From Streptomyces brasiliensis (lineage in GTDB: Bacteria; Actinomycetota; Actinomycetes; Streptomycetales; Streptomycetaceae): a stretch of DNA of 64,000 bases. The stretch spans positions 34,721 to 98,720 of the forward strand of contig NZ_BMQA01000029.1 of the NCBI RefSeq assembly GCF_014647875.1, written 5' to 3'. The position numbers were made by a program, and so were the translations under genes. Positions 16,791-24,274 of this stretch are shown piece after piece. Each line of letters opens with the position of its first letter. Within the stretch, counting starts at the first letter, position 1. The notes below the pieces were generated by a model that searched no databases, was not told the origin of the DNA, and worked only from the letters and a program-made list of their open reading frames with translations.

Positions 16791-16815
16791 ACATCCTTTT
16801 CGCCGCCGCTCTAGC
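16788..16815 (+). promoter_or_regulatory. Cupin gene promoter giving a near-leaderless mRNA
   Basis: TTGACA (16788-16793), 16 bp spacer, TCTAGC (16810-16815). The expected start is within about 5 nt of the ATG at 16826, and no ribosome-binding site precedes that ATG. Confidence 0.55.
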
Positions 16816-16825
16816 GTCCCTCACC

Positions 16826-17332
16826 ATGAGCGAGCCGCTGACGAATCCCGGTGAAGGCTTCCATCCCCATCTGCACGAGACGCCCGGGCACCCGACGGCC
16901 CCCCTGCGCACGCGGCTGCACCACATCCGCGCCGACTCCCTCGACGTGGACACGGCGCAGACCGGCGGCATGCGCAGGTTCGCCGCGGTCAGCGGCAAGA
17001 CGGTCGGGTCGGAGAAACTGTGGATGGGGCAGACCCATGTCGCCCCCGCGACCTCCTCCTCCGACCACCACCACGGCGAGTCCGAGACCGCCATCTACAT
17101 CGTCAGCGGACACCCCGAGTTCGTCTTCCTCGACGACAGCGGCGACCAGGCGGAGGAAGTACGTCTGCGTACCGCGCCCGGCGACTACATCTTCGTCCCC
17201 CCGTTCGTGCCGCACCGGGAGGAGAACCCCGACCCCACCGAGGAGGCGGTGGTCGTCATCGCCCGCAGCACGCAGGAGGCGATCGTGGTCAACCTGCCCC
17301 ACCTGTACGCGCTGCCGACAGCGGAAGCCTGA
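16826..17332 (+). CDS. Cupin-domain protein
   Basis: This 168-residue single-domain cupin has the motif-1 histidines in SSSDHHHGESETAIYIVSGHPEFVF and motif 2 in PGDYIFVPPFVPHREENP, so it probably binds a metal. The motif-2 histidine precedes a carboxylate-rich stretch. It shares an operator-like element with the organosulfur operon and is divergent from the Rrf2 gene. A dioxygenase role in thiol or organosulfur chemistry is possible, but no specific reaction can be assigned. Confidence 0.78.
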   Translation: MSEPLTNPGEGFHPHLHETPGHPTAPLRTRLHHIRADSLDVDTAQTGGMRRFAAVSGKTVGSEKLWMGQTHVAPATSSSDHHHGESETAIYIVSGHPEFVFLDDSGDQAEEVRLRTAPGDYIFVPPFVPHREENPDPTEEAVVVIARSTQEAIVVNLPHLYALPTAEA

Positions 17333-17423
17333 ATCGCCCACGGGGCGCGGACCGTGCCGGACCTTCGAACACGTCCATACAGCTCTGGGCCACCGCGTCG
17401 GTGCCGACGATGGGAGGATCGTC

Positions 17424-17915
17424 GTGCCGCTGCGCCGTGTCGAAGAGGGGGCCGAGGTGCCGTCCGCCGAGCTGAAGCACACGTTCCAGATCGCCGCGTC
17501 GCCGGAGGAGGTCTTCGCGCACCTGGCCGAACCGTCGCACTACGTCGGCCTGTCGCCGTTGGTGGTCGCGGTCCGCGATGTGCGCCGCAGCGGCGGGACC
17601 GTGCACTACACGGCCGTCGAGCGCTTCCGGTTCCTGGGCGTCCTGCGGCACGACAACGTCATCGACGTCACTCTGGCCGCGGTGCGGGAGGGCCTGCCGT
17701 ACTCCGCCGAGATCTCGGGAGACGTCCGCAGCCCCGGCCGGGTCCGCATGAACTACCGCTTCGCCATCGAGAGCCACGCGGCCGGCAGCGTCGTGACCGA
17801 CACCCTGCACCTGCACACGCCCCCGGGCCTGCTGCGCTTCGCCGCCTCCCGGGCGGGGGCGGTCCAGCGGGCCCGGGCTCGTATTCTGACGACCCGTCTG
17901 GCGCGGCCCGCCTGA
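17424..17915 (+). CDS. SRPBCC-superfamily protein
   Basis: A 163-residue START/polyketide-cyclase-like protein: ELKHTFQIAASPEEVFAHLAEPSHYVGLSP is the usual first strand and helix of the fold, and the C-terminal helix follows LLRFAASRAGAVQRARARI. The GTG at 17424 has a good GGGAGG site 6 bp upstream. Such proteins bind hydrophobic ligands; the ligand is unknown. It may be co-transcribed with the cupin gene. Confidence 0.7.
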   Translation: MPLRRVEEGAEVPSAELKHTFQIAASPEEVFAHLAEPSHYVGLSPLVVAVRDVRRSGGTVHYTAVERFRFLGVLRHDNVIDVTLAAVREGLPYSAEISGDVRSPGRVRMNYRFAIESHAAGSVVTDTLHLHTPPGLLRFAASRAGAVQRARARILTTRLARPA

Positions 17916-18097
17916 CGGTGATGGTGATGGGTCGTTGAAACGTGCTGGTTCCCCGATGCCGTCGACCGTGTTGGCATTCCCGTAGCAGCTCAACTCACCA
18001 CGAGTTCGTTCACATCTCGCGCCAGTTGCCGACGATGCTCGTCACCCTTCGTCAACCCAAGTACGGGGCAGAGCAGGGCGATTGACAGTCGCGTCTG

Positions 18098-18340
18098 TTA
18101 CGAGATGGCCCGGAGCCGGTCCTGGGGGCGGCGGCGGAGTCGGTCGACTGCCTGTGCCGTCTTCTCGTCCGCTGGGAGGAAGACGACCAGTTGTTGTGCG
18201 TCCGAGGGGAGTTCGAGCGTCTCGCGGAGCATCTGAAGCTCGCACCCGGAAGGGTGGTTGAGCCGGAGGACTCCCCGTCGTGGCACCACGTGACGGTTCA
18301 GGCGGCGCGTGAAGTCGGGGCCGTGGCGCGGCCTGAACGC
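18098..18340 (-). pseudogene. C-terminal remnant of a MmyB-like XRE regulator
   Basis: The frame ends with LNHPSGCELQMLRETLELPS followed by QQLVVFLPADEKTAQAVDRL, matching the C-terminal ligand-binding (MmyB-like) part of Streptomyces helix-turn-helix regulators. The N-terminal DNA-binding domain is absent and the upstream sequence does not continue the family, so this is a truncated relic. Confidence 0.6.
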
Positions 18341-18886
18341 GGACCTCCTGCTTCCGGAAGCGGGCAGGGCCGTGGCCGTGGTCTCGGGGTCCGGGCGGCT
18401 TTGCTCGTCCACCCGCCGGTTCTGCCGCGGCGCGCGCGAGGGCAGGTCGTACGAACAACTGAGCGTCGTCAGGACGGCAGGTGTCGCATGACGTCACCGG
18501 AACCGGGCGGCGGCGTACCCGTGCTTCGATGCCGACGTGCTCGATCCCGGGCACGGGGACGCTCGAGCCGTGGCGGATCTGGTGGGGTGCCCTTGGCATC
18601 GTCGCGCGGCGCTGCCGGCTGCGAAGCCGCACAACTCCCGGGCCGGATCCGCTCGCACGCCGATCCCGACCGTGGGCTCGGCGCCCTCGACGCGGCCGGG
18701 CGAAGACGGACGTCGGTCTCGGCCGCACCCTGGAGAGCCTGGTCCTGGCTGCACGCGCGAGCGGCCACGCTTGCCGTCGAACCGTCCGCAGCCGGCGAGG
18801 CCGGTAACACCGGACGCGAAGTTCGACCACTGCCCAGCACCACACCGGGCAGGGGATTCGCCGAGAGCCGGATCGCCGCACGGTGT

Positions 18887-18921
18887 CTCCCGTCTCCGGC
18901 GGCGCGGGCCGGAGACGGGAG
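18887..18921 (-). terminator. Strong hairpin, probable terminator
   Basis: A perfect 13-bp stem (CTCCCGTCTCCGG / CCGGAGACGGGAG) with a 9-nt loop sits about 20 bp beyond the TGA of the leftward fragment ending at 18941. No long U tract follows, which is normal for Streptomyces terminators. Confidence 0.6.
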
Positions 18922-18940
18922 TGACTGCCTTACTCGGCGG

Positions 18941-19065
18941 TCAGGAATTGAGCTCCACCAGGCCGTGACCCCAGTTGGTCGTCGGGTAGGTGTCGTTCAG
19001 CGGGTAGTGGTTGAACTGCGGCTCGCGGCCGTTGTTCGAGATGGAGAGCCGAGGCCCGGTTCAGC
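18941..19065 (-). pseudogene. C-terminal fragment of an unidentified protein
   Basis: A minus-strand frame reads ISNNGREPQFNHYPLND followed by TYPTTNWGHGLVELNS and a TGA at 18941. It looks like the end of a real protein because a strong hairpin follows. The frame is disrupted upstream and I do not recognise the family. Confidence 0.35.
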
Positions 19066-19354
19066 AGCTGTCGCCCGGCATGTGCGTCCGAGTCGGGTCG
19101 GCGGCTGGGTGTTGGGCAGGCGCGCGCTGAGCAGGCCCTCGACCGCTGTTCGCCCGCGGCCGGGTGCCGGGCGCCAGGCTCGCGATCGTGGCGGCCACGG
19201 TGACTGGTGTCGTCGGGACGGTACTCTCGGCGGCACGTGGAATGACGGCCGGGGCACCGGCCACTGCCCCGGCCGGTGTCGTTCGCATCACCGCCGCGGG
19301 ACCGAACGGACCACCCCGGTTGCGAGCTGGTCGTGCGCGCCACAGGCTGCCCCC

Positions 19355-20284
19355 ATGAACCACACCCCGGACGCAAGCGTGCGCCCCATTCTGGTGACGG
19401 GTGCTGCGGGCAGGGTCGGCGCCGTCGGCCGGACCATTGCCGAAGGCCTTCGGCGGCGGGGCTTTCGGGTACGGGCCCTGGTGCGTCGGGACGACGATCG
19501 TGCTGAGGCGCTGCGCGCGGCCGGCGCCGAAGTCGTGGTGGGAGACCTGACGCGGGCCCGTGATGTCGCCGACGCCATGGACGGCTGTGGACGGATGTAT
19601 TTCGGCATGGCCGTGTCGGAGGAGTATCTGCTGGCCGCCGTGACGACAGCGGCGGTCGCGCGCGCCTACGGGGAGCTGCGTGCGTTCGTGAACATGTCGC
19701 AGCTGACTGTCTCCGAGATGGACGTCACCAGCACGTCCGAGTCGCATCAGCATTGGCAGCAGTGGCTGGTCGAGCAGGTGCTCGGTTGGTCGGGCCTGCC
19801 CGTGGTCCAGGTCAGGCCCACCGTCTTCATGGAGAATCCGCTCTTCCAGGTCGCGTTTTCCTCGATCTCGCAGGACGGCACCATCAGTTGGCCCTTCGGT
19901 CGGGCGAAGACCTCCCCGATCCCGGCCGGTGACGTTGCCGCGGCCGTCGAGGAGATCCTGGCCGATCCGGCCCGCCATATCGGCCGGATCTACGAGCTGA
20001 CCGGCCCCCGATCACAGGACATCGCTGCCATCGCCGCGGAGATTTCCGCGGCTCTGGGCCGAACGGTCAGCTACACCGATGTCCCCTTGCAGGAATGGCT
20101 CGACAACGATCTCCGAGCGCTGGGACTGCCGGATCACGTCTTCCAGCACATCTCCACCATGGCTCGCCTCCACGCGGCCGACCGCTACGACCGCCAGGCG
20201 GACGGCATGGAAGAGGTCACCGGACGGCCCGCTTCAGGTGTAGCCGACTTCGTCCGCAGGAACCCTGAGCTGTTCACTCGCTGA
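19355..20284 (+). CDS. NmrA/NAD(P)-binding atypical SDR protein
   Basis: The 309-residue protein starts with the NAD(P)-binding motif ILVTGAAGRVGAVGR and continues like the NmrA/HSCARG quinone-reductase-like family (VRALVRRDDDRAEALRAAGAEVVVGDLT; VRPTVFMENPLF). The usual catalytic Tyr-x-x-x-Lys of classical SDRs is not obvious, as is common in NmrA proteins, which may act as reductases or redox sensors. It is a lone gene flanked by remnants, with an AraC fragment immediately downstream. Confidence 0.82.
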   Translation: MNHTPDASVRPILVTGAAGRVGAVGRTIAEGLRRRGFRVRALVRRDDDRAEALRAAGAEVVVGDLTRARDVADAMDGCGRMYFGMAVSEEYLLAAVTTAAVARAYGELRAFVNMSQLTVSEMDVTSTSESHQHWQQWLVEQVLGWSGLPVVQVRPTVFMENPLFQVAFSSISQDGTISWPFGRAKTSPIPAGDVAAAVEEILADPARHIGRIYELTGPRSQDIAAIAAEISAALGRTVSYTDVPLQEWLDNDLRALGLPDHVFQHISTMARLHAADRYDRQADGMEEVTGRPASGVADFVRRNPELFTR

Positions 20285-20440
20285 GGCTGCCTGCCGTCCG
20301 GGCCGACAAGGTCGACCGGCAGGGCAGTCAGGACGAACTCGCCACGCCGGTCCTCTCGCCGCAGGACATCGCCGACCAACACGGCATCTCGCTGTGCCAT
20401 CTGCACCGGTTGTTCGCAGCGGCAGCACTCGACTCTCAGA
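20285..20440 (+). pseudogene. AraC-type helix-turn-helix remnant
   Basis: Right after the NmrA gene a frame reads LSPQDIADQHGISLCHLHRLF, the first helix-turn-helix of an AraC/XylS DNA-binding domain (normally IAxxHGISxRxLHRLF). It then runs into unrelated sequence and a stop near 20513. A further short frame ending at about 20631 is not recognisable. No intact gene lies between 20285 and 20701. Confidence 0.6.
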
Positions 20441-20701
20441 CCTCCCCGGCAACACGGTGCACTGGCAGCCGGAAAGCCGTGCACGGTCGGACAAGTTCCC
20501 CCACCGCTGATTCTTAGCCTGGAGAACGGCAACGAACCAGTGAGCCTCAACGCCCTGCGCGAGCCCCACGCCGACGAAGCCGCCGACACCCAGGCGACCC
20601 AGATCCTGCGCACCGCCCTGCGCACGACTTGACGAACCGACCCCGGCCTCGACCGAAGTCACCTGACCCCGGCAGTGTCCGCTCCCTGAAGGAGCTCCTC
20701 C

Positions 20702-21421
20702 ATGGCCCAGACCACCGCACCCACCGTCGTCCTGGTCCACGGCGCGTTCGCCGACGCATCGAGCTACGCCCGTGTCATCCCCGAACTGCTGGCCGACGGC
20801 CTCGACGTGGTGGCCCCGGCCGTCCCGAACCGGAGTCTGATCGGCGACGCCGCCTACATCGCCTCCGTGGTCCGCCGGATACCCGGCCCCGTCGTCCTCG
20901 TCGGCCACTCCTACGGCCGCGCGGTCATCACCGTGGCCGGCGTCGAGGACAACGTCCAGGCCCTGGTCTACCTGGCCGGCTATGCCCTGGAGCAGGGCGA
21001 GAGCCTCGGCGAGCTGCAGGGCCGCTCCCCCGACTCGGACCTGGCCGAAGCCCTCGTCCACACGCCCTTCCCGCGCGAGGGCGCCGAGGACGGCACCGAC
21101 GTCTCCGTCGACGTCGCCAAGTTCCCGGAGATCTTCGCCGCCGACGTCGAGCACGAGCTGGCCGAGGTGCTCGCCGTGTCCCAGCGCCCGCTGGCGGCCC
21201 AGGCCTTCACGGAGGCCACCCCGGCAGCGGCGTGGAAGACCAAGCCCGCCTGGGGGCTGGTCTCCACGTCGGATCACACCATCAACCCCGATGTCGAGTG
21301 CTTCGGTTACCAGCGTGCCGGGATGACCACCATCGAGGTCGACTCCTCGCACCTGGTCATGCTCGCCCACCCCAAGCGCGTGGCCGACCTGATCCGCGAA
21401 GCCGTCAGGGCCGCCGGCTGA
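20702..21421 (+). CDS. Alpha/beta-fold hydrolase
   Basis: The 239-residue hydrolase has TVVLVHGAFADASSY (oxyanion loop), nucleophile elbow VGHSYGR (serine), STSDHTINPD for the acid region and VDSSHLVMLAHPKRV with the catalytic histidine. The elbow is GHSYGR where paralogues usually have GHSYGG. A Shine-Dalgarno GGAG precedes the ATG. The substrate is unknown. A broken paralogue lies immediately downstream. Confidence 0.85.
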   Translation: MAQTTAPTVVLVHGAFADASSYARVIPELLADGLDVVAPAVPNRSLIGDAAYIASVVRRIPGPVVLVGHSYGRAVITVAGVEDNVQALVYLAGYALEQGESLGELQGRSPDSDLAEALVHTPFPREGAEDGTDVSVDVAKFPEIFAADVEHELAEVLAVSQRPLAAQAFTEATPAAAWKTKPAWGLVSTSDHTINPDVECFGYQRAGMTTIEVDSSHLVMLAHPKRVADLIREAVRAAG

Positions 21422-21476
21422 CAGCGCCCTCCACGCACAGTGCGCAGCCCCACCCGGTCGGCGAGGCTGCGACTTT

Positions 21477-21798
21477 TTGACCGAACAGCCCCGAAGACCG
21501 CGACCGCCCCCGACTACCCGGCACGCCGGGGCACCGGCCAAGCCAACGATCGTGCTCGTCCACGGAACCTGGACCGACGCTTCCAGCCGGCTTCACCGGA
21601 TGCTTCGCCAAGGGTGTCCCGGCCGCGCAGGCCAAGCTCCCCGTCGCGGCCGGCGGCCCTTCGCGGTGAGCGCGGGATCGCAGCTGTCTGGTACACCCGC
21701 GTGCAAGTCGCTGTCGTCCTGGGGGTGTCGGCACCTGGGACCGGGTCATCCCCCCGGCTGAGCACCCCGGCAGGGCCCTGGACGCTCGCCTTGCCTAG
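21477..21798 (+). pseudogene. Internally deleted alpha/beta hydrolase paralogue
   Basis: The frame begins KPTIVLVHGTWTDASS, the N-terminal loop of the same family as the upstream gene. It then jumps to RPFAVSAGSQLSGTPACKSL and, in a shifted frame, VGTWDRVIPPAEHPGRALDA, which belong to the C-terminal third of this hydrolase family. The nucleophile region is deleted and one frameshift is visible. Confidence 0.65.
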
Positions 21799-21812
21799 AA
21801 GGCAAGGATTTT
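21789..21812 (+). terminator. Intrinsic terminator
   Basis: CCTTGCC-TAGAA-GGCAAGG followed by ATTTT: a 7-bp stem, 5-nt loop and short T run overlapping the stop of the broken hydrolase. It would insulate the rhodanese gene 35 bp downstream. Confidence 0.6.
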
Positions 21813-21846
21813 GCCTGACGGGAAACATCCCCGGTTGAATCGGGTC

Positions 21847-22695
21847 ATGAGCTCTGACACCGAGAAGCGCACGCGGGTCCTGGTCGACGCCGACTGGTTG
21901 GAAGCGCACCTGGACGATCCCGCAGTCGTCGTGGTGGAGGTGGACGAGGACACCGCCGCCTACGACGTCGCCCACATCGCCGGCGCCATCCGCATCGACT
22001 GGCGTGCCGACCTCCAGGACCCCGTCCGCCGCGACTTCGTCGACGCGGCAGGCTTCGAGTCGCTGCTGTCCCGCAAGGGCATCACGCCTGGCGACACGGT
22101 CGTGCTGTACGGCGGCAACAACAACTGGTTCGCCGCGTTCGCCTACTGGTACTTCAAGGTCTACGGCCACCAGGACGTACGGCTCCTGGACGGCGGTCGC
22201 AAGAAGTGGGAGCTGGACGGCCGTCCGCTCGTCACCGACGTATCCGAGCGCCCGGCGACCCACTACACGGCGGCGCCCGCGGACGACTCCCTGCGCGCCC
22301 TGCGTGACGAGGTGCTGGCGTCGATCGGCACCCGCAACCTGGTCGACGTGCGCTCCCCGGAGGAGTTCTCCGGCGCGCTGAGCGCCCCGGCCCATCTGGC
22401 ACAGGAGGCCGCCATGCAGCGCGGCCACATCCCCACCGCCCTCAACGTGCCCTGGTCGAAGAGCGCCAACGACGACGGCACGTTCAAGTCCGACGAGGAA
22501 CTCGCCACTCTCTACGCGGATCTCGACCCCGACCGTGACACCGTCGTGTACTGCCGGATCGGCGAGCGCAGCGCGCACACCTGGTTCGTGCTGCATGAAC
22601 TCCTCGGGCTCGACCGGGTGAAGAACTACGACGGTTCCTGGGCGGAGTACGGCTCCCTGGTCGGCGTGCCCATCACCCGGCCCCACGCCGCCTGA
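21847..22695 (+). CDS. Thiosulfate sulfurtransferase (two-domain rhodanese)
   Basis: The 282-residue protein has two rhodanese domains. The N-terminal one is inactive-type (VLVDADWLEAHLDDP ... VLYGGNNNWFAAFAYWYFKVYGH), and the C-terminal one carries the active-site loop VVYCRIGERSAHTW with the persulfide-forming cysteine. It transfers sulfane sulfur from thiosulfate to acceptors such as cyanide. The ATG follows a terminator hairpin closely, so its promoter must lie in or near that hairpin. The shared CAAT-N8-ATTG motif is not seen here. Confidence 0.9.
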   Translation: MSSDTEKRTRVLVDADWLEAHLDDPAVVVVEVDEDTAAYDVAHIAGAIRIDWRADLQDPVRRDFVDAAGFESLLSRKGITPGDTVVLYGGNNNWFAAFAYWYFKVYGHQDVRLLDGGRKKWELDGRPLVTDVSERPATHYTAAPADDSLRALRDEVLASIGTRNLVDVRSPEEFSGALSAPAHLAQEAAMQRGHIPTALNVPWSKSANDDGTFKSDEELATLYADLDPDRDTVVYCRIGERSAHTWFVLHELLGLDRVKNYDGSWAEYGSLVGVPITRPHAA

Positions 22696-22832
22696 CACCC
22701 CCTCGAATCCGGTGGCCGAGGCGGGACCGACGCCCCCTCGGCCCCCGGCGGTCGCGGTTCGTTGACATCCGGTTCGACGGCGGCGACCTTCCCGCGTGCG
22801 GGCGGATCCCGGGATCGAACGCTACGTACGCG

Positions 22833-22866
22833 AAGGGGGCGCGTCGCGTGAGGGGCGCGCCCCCTT
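22833..22866. terminator. Bidirectional terminator hairpin
   Basis: A perfect 11-bp stem (AAGGGGGCGCG / CGCGCCCCCTT) with a 12-nt loop lies between the convergent rhodanese and small secreted protein genes, 17 bp beyond the stop of the latter. Confidence 0.7.
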
Positions 22867-22882
22867 GTGGCTGCGGCGACCG

Positions 22883-23212
22883 TTACCGGAGCACGATGAT
22901 CACGAAGGACCCGCGGTCGAATCGGTGATCGAAGTGGCGGCCGAAGCAGAATCCGGAGTGGTTGAAGCAGGATCCGCGGTGGTCGAAGCGGAACCCACCG
23001 TGGTCGAAGCGGAACCCACCGTGGTCGAAACCGAACCTACCGTGGTCGAAGCAGCGCCAGTCGCTGCGGTCGAAGCACCCGATGCTGGTCACACGAGTGT
23101 GCACGGCAGGGGCTGCCGCGGCCGTGCCTGCTGTGCTGATCGCAGCGCCGCCGGCCATTAGAACGCCGGCCGCGGACGCCGCGACGAGGCGCCGCACGCG
23201 TTGTGCTCGCAT
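22883..23212 (-). CDS. Small secreted protein with Phe/Asp/His heptad repeats
   Basis: The 109-residue protein has a clear Sec signal (MRAQRVRRLVAASAAG, then a hydrophobic run, then cleavage near AAAAPA). The short mature part consists largely of seven-residue repeats of the type FDHGGFR. The repeats decay at both ends, and the C-terminus is hydrophobic (FVIIVLR). Purine-rich GGAAGGAAGG lies just upstream of the ATG and a strong terminator lies downstream, so the unit looks like a genuine gene. I do not recognise the family. Regular His/Asp spacing could bind metal, and regular Phe/Arg spacing could drive assembly, but both are guesses. Confidence 0.6.
   Translation of the reverse strand: MRAQRVRRLVAASAAGVLMAGGAAISTAGTAAAAPAVHTRVTSIGCFDRSDWRCFDHGRFGFDHGGFRFDHGGFRFDHRGSCFNHSGFCFGRHFDHRFDRGSFVIIVLR
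22958..23062 (-). repeat. 21-bp tandem repeat encoding the heptads
   Basis: Five consecutive 21-bp units begin at 22958, 22979, 23000, 23021 and 23042. The second and third are identical (GTGGTCGAAGCGGAACCCAC plus one C on the plus strand); the others are diverged. The 21-bp period keeps the reading frame of the secreted protein. Confidence 0.8.
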
Positions 23213-23705
23213 GATGGATGCACCCTTCCTTCCATCGTCTCGCGCGACTCTCAGCGACACGAGGTGAACGACCGCAGCCGTGACAAGGGCGCGGAATGAC
23301 CGTAGGCGTCGTCCCTTGCACATGAACAGAACTCACATCCGCTGTCTGCGCTGCACGGGAACCAGACGACCAGAGGCGCACCCCAGGCTGCGGCTTTACT
23401 TTGGATACGGCGGCGCCCTTTTGGATTGCCTGGGATCGGCTGTTTTGTTAGGAAATGTTCTACGGCTTTCATCGCTGGTCCATGCCAGGTCTCCGGACGA
23501 ACCGGCTTGGGCGGACCTCCCCCGGATACCGGCGTCGGACGCGTGGTGTCCTGGCCGGTCGGCATTCTGAGCCGGCAGGGGGAGGGAGTGGTTCTTCCAT
23601 GACCTTGAGCCGTCACGTGTGACCGGGACCGCCGTTGCAACAGCTGATCACCTCGGCTCCGAGAGCCGCGGTCCGGCCGGCAAGGGAAACGATCGCCGTG
23701 GCGCC
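23213..23705. other. Intergenic region without a recognised gene
   Basis: Nearly 500 bp with a local drop in G+C at about 23390-23480. It must hold the promoter of the small secreted protein. I see no conserved coding sequence, RNA gene or strong hairpin. Confidence 0.4.
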
Positions 23706-24012
23706 ATGGCCGTCGACCTCTTCGCAGACATCCCGGTGAACTACTACGCAGCGGCGCCCTGGACACGTCGGCCGTGCCCTGTGCGCCGTCATCGTCGACG
23801 ACCTCGCCACGCGCATCGCCGCGACGGCTGATCGGGGCCTGTAGCCGAGGAGTTGCGAGACCTTCTCGAATGGCGTTCGCAACGTCACGTACCAGGATCC
23901 GGATGGAAACGAGATCGGTTCGGCGGCTCTTCGCTCCGGCTCCGACTCAGACTCAGGGGTGGTCAGCGACCACCAGCGGTTCGAGGCTCATGCTGCCGTG
24001 CCCCGCGGGTGA
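23706..24012 (+). pseudogene. Decayed VOC/glyoxalase-like protein
   Basis: An ATG opens MAVDLFADIPVNYYAAA, a typical VOC N-terminus. After a deletion come CAVIVDDLATRIAATADRGL and, beyond a TAG and frame changes, GVRNVTYQDPDGNEIG, the metal-site strand of the family. The middle of the domain is missing and at least one stop interrupts it. Confidence 0.65.
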
Positions 24013-24187
24013 TCCTCCGGCGTCTCAAGCAGACGGGTTCGCAGGCCGGCCAACAGGACGACTGTGACCGCCCTTTGCAAATGAGCACACCCGCACCCAC
24101 TGCACACCCAGGCGCGGTCCACCCCGCATCCCTTCTCCGCCCGGTCACCGTTACTCGCGACTGTCCGAAAAACGTGTCGCAGACATC

Positions 24188-24216
24188 TTGACCTTGTCCG
24201 AACGGGCGGCTTAGCG
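24188..24216 (+). promoter_or_regulatory. Promoter of the first glycosidase gene
   Basis: TTGACC (24188-24193), 17-bp spacer, TTAGCG (24211-24216). The expected start is near 24223, just upstream of the LacI-like operator. Confidence 0.5.
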
Positions 24217-24234
24217 TCTCGGCGTTTGGGATGC

Positions 24235-24248
24235 TTGAAACGATTCAA
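24235..24248. promoter_or_regulatory. LacI-type operator, copy 1
   Basis: TTGAAACGATTCAA is a 14-bp palindrome around a central CG with a single mismatch, the typical look of LacI/GalR-family operators. It sits just after the predicted transcription start, a repressing position. No LacI gene is in the window. Confidence 0.6.
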
Positions 24249-24274
24249 TTCAATACTTCTCTTGGGGCGCACTC

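Larger units (their letters stand above)
17916..19354. other. Decayed stretch with gene remnants
   Basis: About 1.4 kb lack an intact gene. Two recognisable leftward fragments (18098-18340 and 18941-19065) and one strong hairpin (18887-18921) are listed separately. The rest shows open but composition-driven frames and nothing I can name. Near 19164 a plus-strand frame reads like a signal peptide (LAIVAATVTGVVGTVLSAARG) but leads into nothing recognisable. Confidence 0.5.

Noticed and set aside
18191..19354. 388-residue N-terminal extension of the NmrA-like protein
   Set aside because: It runs over regulator remnants and a hairpin. The family N-terminus begins at the ATG at 19355.
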